A stretch of DNA of 5,078 bases, taken from the NCBI GenBank assembly GCA_002451065.1, contig DKBC01000282.1:732-5809 (forward strand). The letters are read 5' to 3'. The translations under genes and the position numbers were made by a program. The notes under the pieces were generated by a model. The model was not told the DNA's origin, did not search any database, and saw nothing but the letters and a program-made list of their open reading frames with translations. This DNA comes from Betaproteobacteria bacterium UBA6910. GTDB lineage: Bacteria > Pseudomonadota > Gammaproteobacteria > Burkholderiales > UBA6910. This document shows, in pieces, positions 4,821 to 5,078 of this stretch; positions within the stretch are counted from its first letter, which is position 1, and every line of letters begins with the position of its first letter.

Positions 4821-5078
4821 TCAGAGGATCGCGCCGCGCTCGGGCAGCGCGTACTGGGTGAGTTCCCGGGTCACGATCTCGTAGGCCTCGTCCACCGAGT
4901 CCGTGCGGTGGAAGAGCTTCAGATCGTCCGCGTCGATGGTGCCGTGGCGCACCAGGGCGTCAAAATTGATCACCTCGTTCCAGTACTCGGTGCCGAACAG
5001 CACCACGGTCAGGTGCTTTCGCATCTTGCGGGTCTGGCGCAGGGTCAGGATCTCGAACAGCTCGTCGAGGGTGCCGAA
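4821..5078 (-). CDS. LOG family (TIGR00730-type Rossmann fold) protein, C-terminal part
   Basis: Only the last 85 residues lie in the window; the gene continues past the right edge, and the frame is open up to base 5078. The visible part begins FGTLDELFE, which fits the end of the family PGGxGTxxE motif (GTLDE here), part of the nucleotide-binding active site. It continues with LTLRQTRKMRKHLTVVLFG, then EYWNEVINFDALVRHGTID and LKLFHRTDSVDEAYEIVTRE, all typical of LOG-like proteins once annotated as lysine decarboxylases. Characterised members are phosphoribohydrolases that cleave AMP or cytokinin riboside monophosphates to a free base and ribose 5-phosphate. Whether this one does so cannot be judged from the fragment. 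It converges on the cytochrome c gene. An in-frame ATG at 5024 is internal, not the start. Confidence 0.85.
   Translation of the reverse strand, partial: FGTLDELFEILTLRQTRKMRKHLTVVLFGTEYWNEVINFDALVRHGTIDADDLKLFHRTDSVDEAYEIVTRELTQYALPERGAIL

Noticed and set aside
4751..4832. Complete tRNA gene on the minus strand
   Set aside because: Only a T-arm-like stem-loop fits. No anticodon stem, D arm, matching acceptor strand or CCA was found, and the 5' half would overlap the LOG gene.

Overview
The window is GC-rich, Gram-negative-type DNA. The genes have strong GC bias at third codon positions, and the proteins resemble those of beta- or gammaproteobacteria (exported c-type cytochrome, YjbQ, DUF72/YecE, LOG-family protein, an Hcp-fold protein). 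The lineage is an inference from gene content and base composition; no rRNA or other marker gene is present. I see no complete tRNA, CRISPR array, insertion sequence or phage gene.

Layout, left to right. A minus-strand SAM-dependent methyltransferase with a regulatory domain (32-1513) lies downstream of a minus-strand exported Hcp-like protein (1615-2175). A strong GC hairpin with a T-run sits between them and ends only a few bases before the methyltransferase start. A roughly 250-base spacer without a convincing gene follows. Next is yjbQ on the minus strand (2422-2829), divergent from a plus-strand pair: a DUF72/YecE protein (2932-3675) whose stop overlaps the start of a THEP1-type nucleoside-triphosphatase (3672-4193). 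A separate plus-strand gene for a small monohaem cytochrome c (4293-4718) has its own strong ribosome binding site. It converges on the C-terminal part of a LOG-family protein (4821-5078, minus), which is cut by the right edge. A folded GC-rich intergenic stretch separates those two.

The genes do not form one obvious pathway. Most look like conserved housekeeping or poorly characterised genes: YjbQ, DUF72, THEP1 and LOG proteins are widespread with loosely defined roles. The most unusual item is the Hcp-like protein. It keeps the sequence signature of the type VI secretion tube protein but carries an apparent Sec signal peptide and two cysteines in its mature part, and no other type VI gene is visible. 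It may therefore work outside the cytoplasm rather than as a normal tube subunit. The adjacent methyltransferase belongs to a group that includes protein lysine methyltransferases, which allows a speculative functional link.
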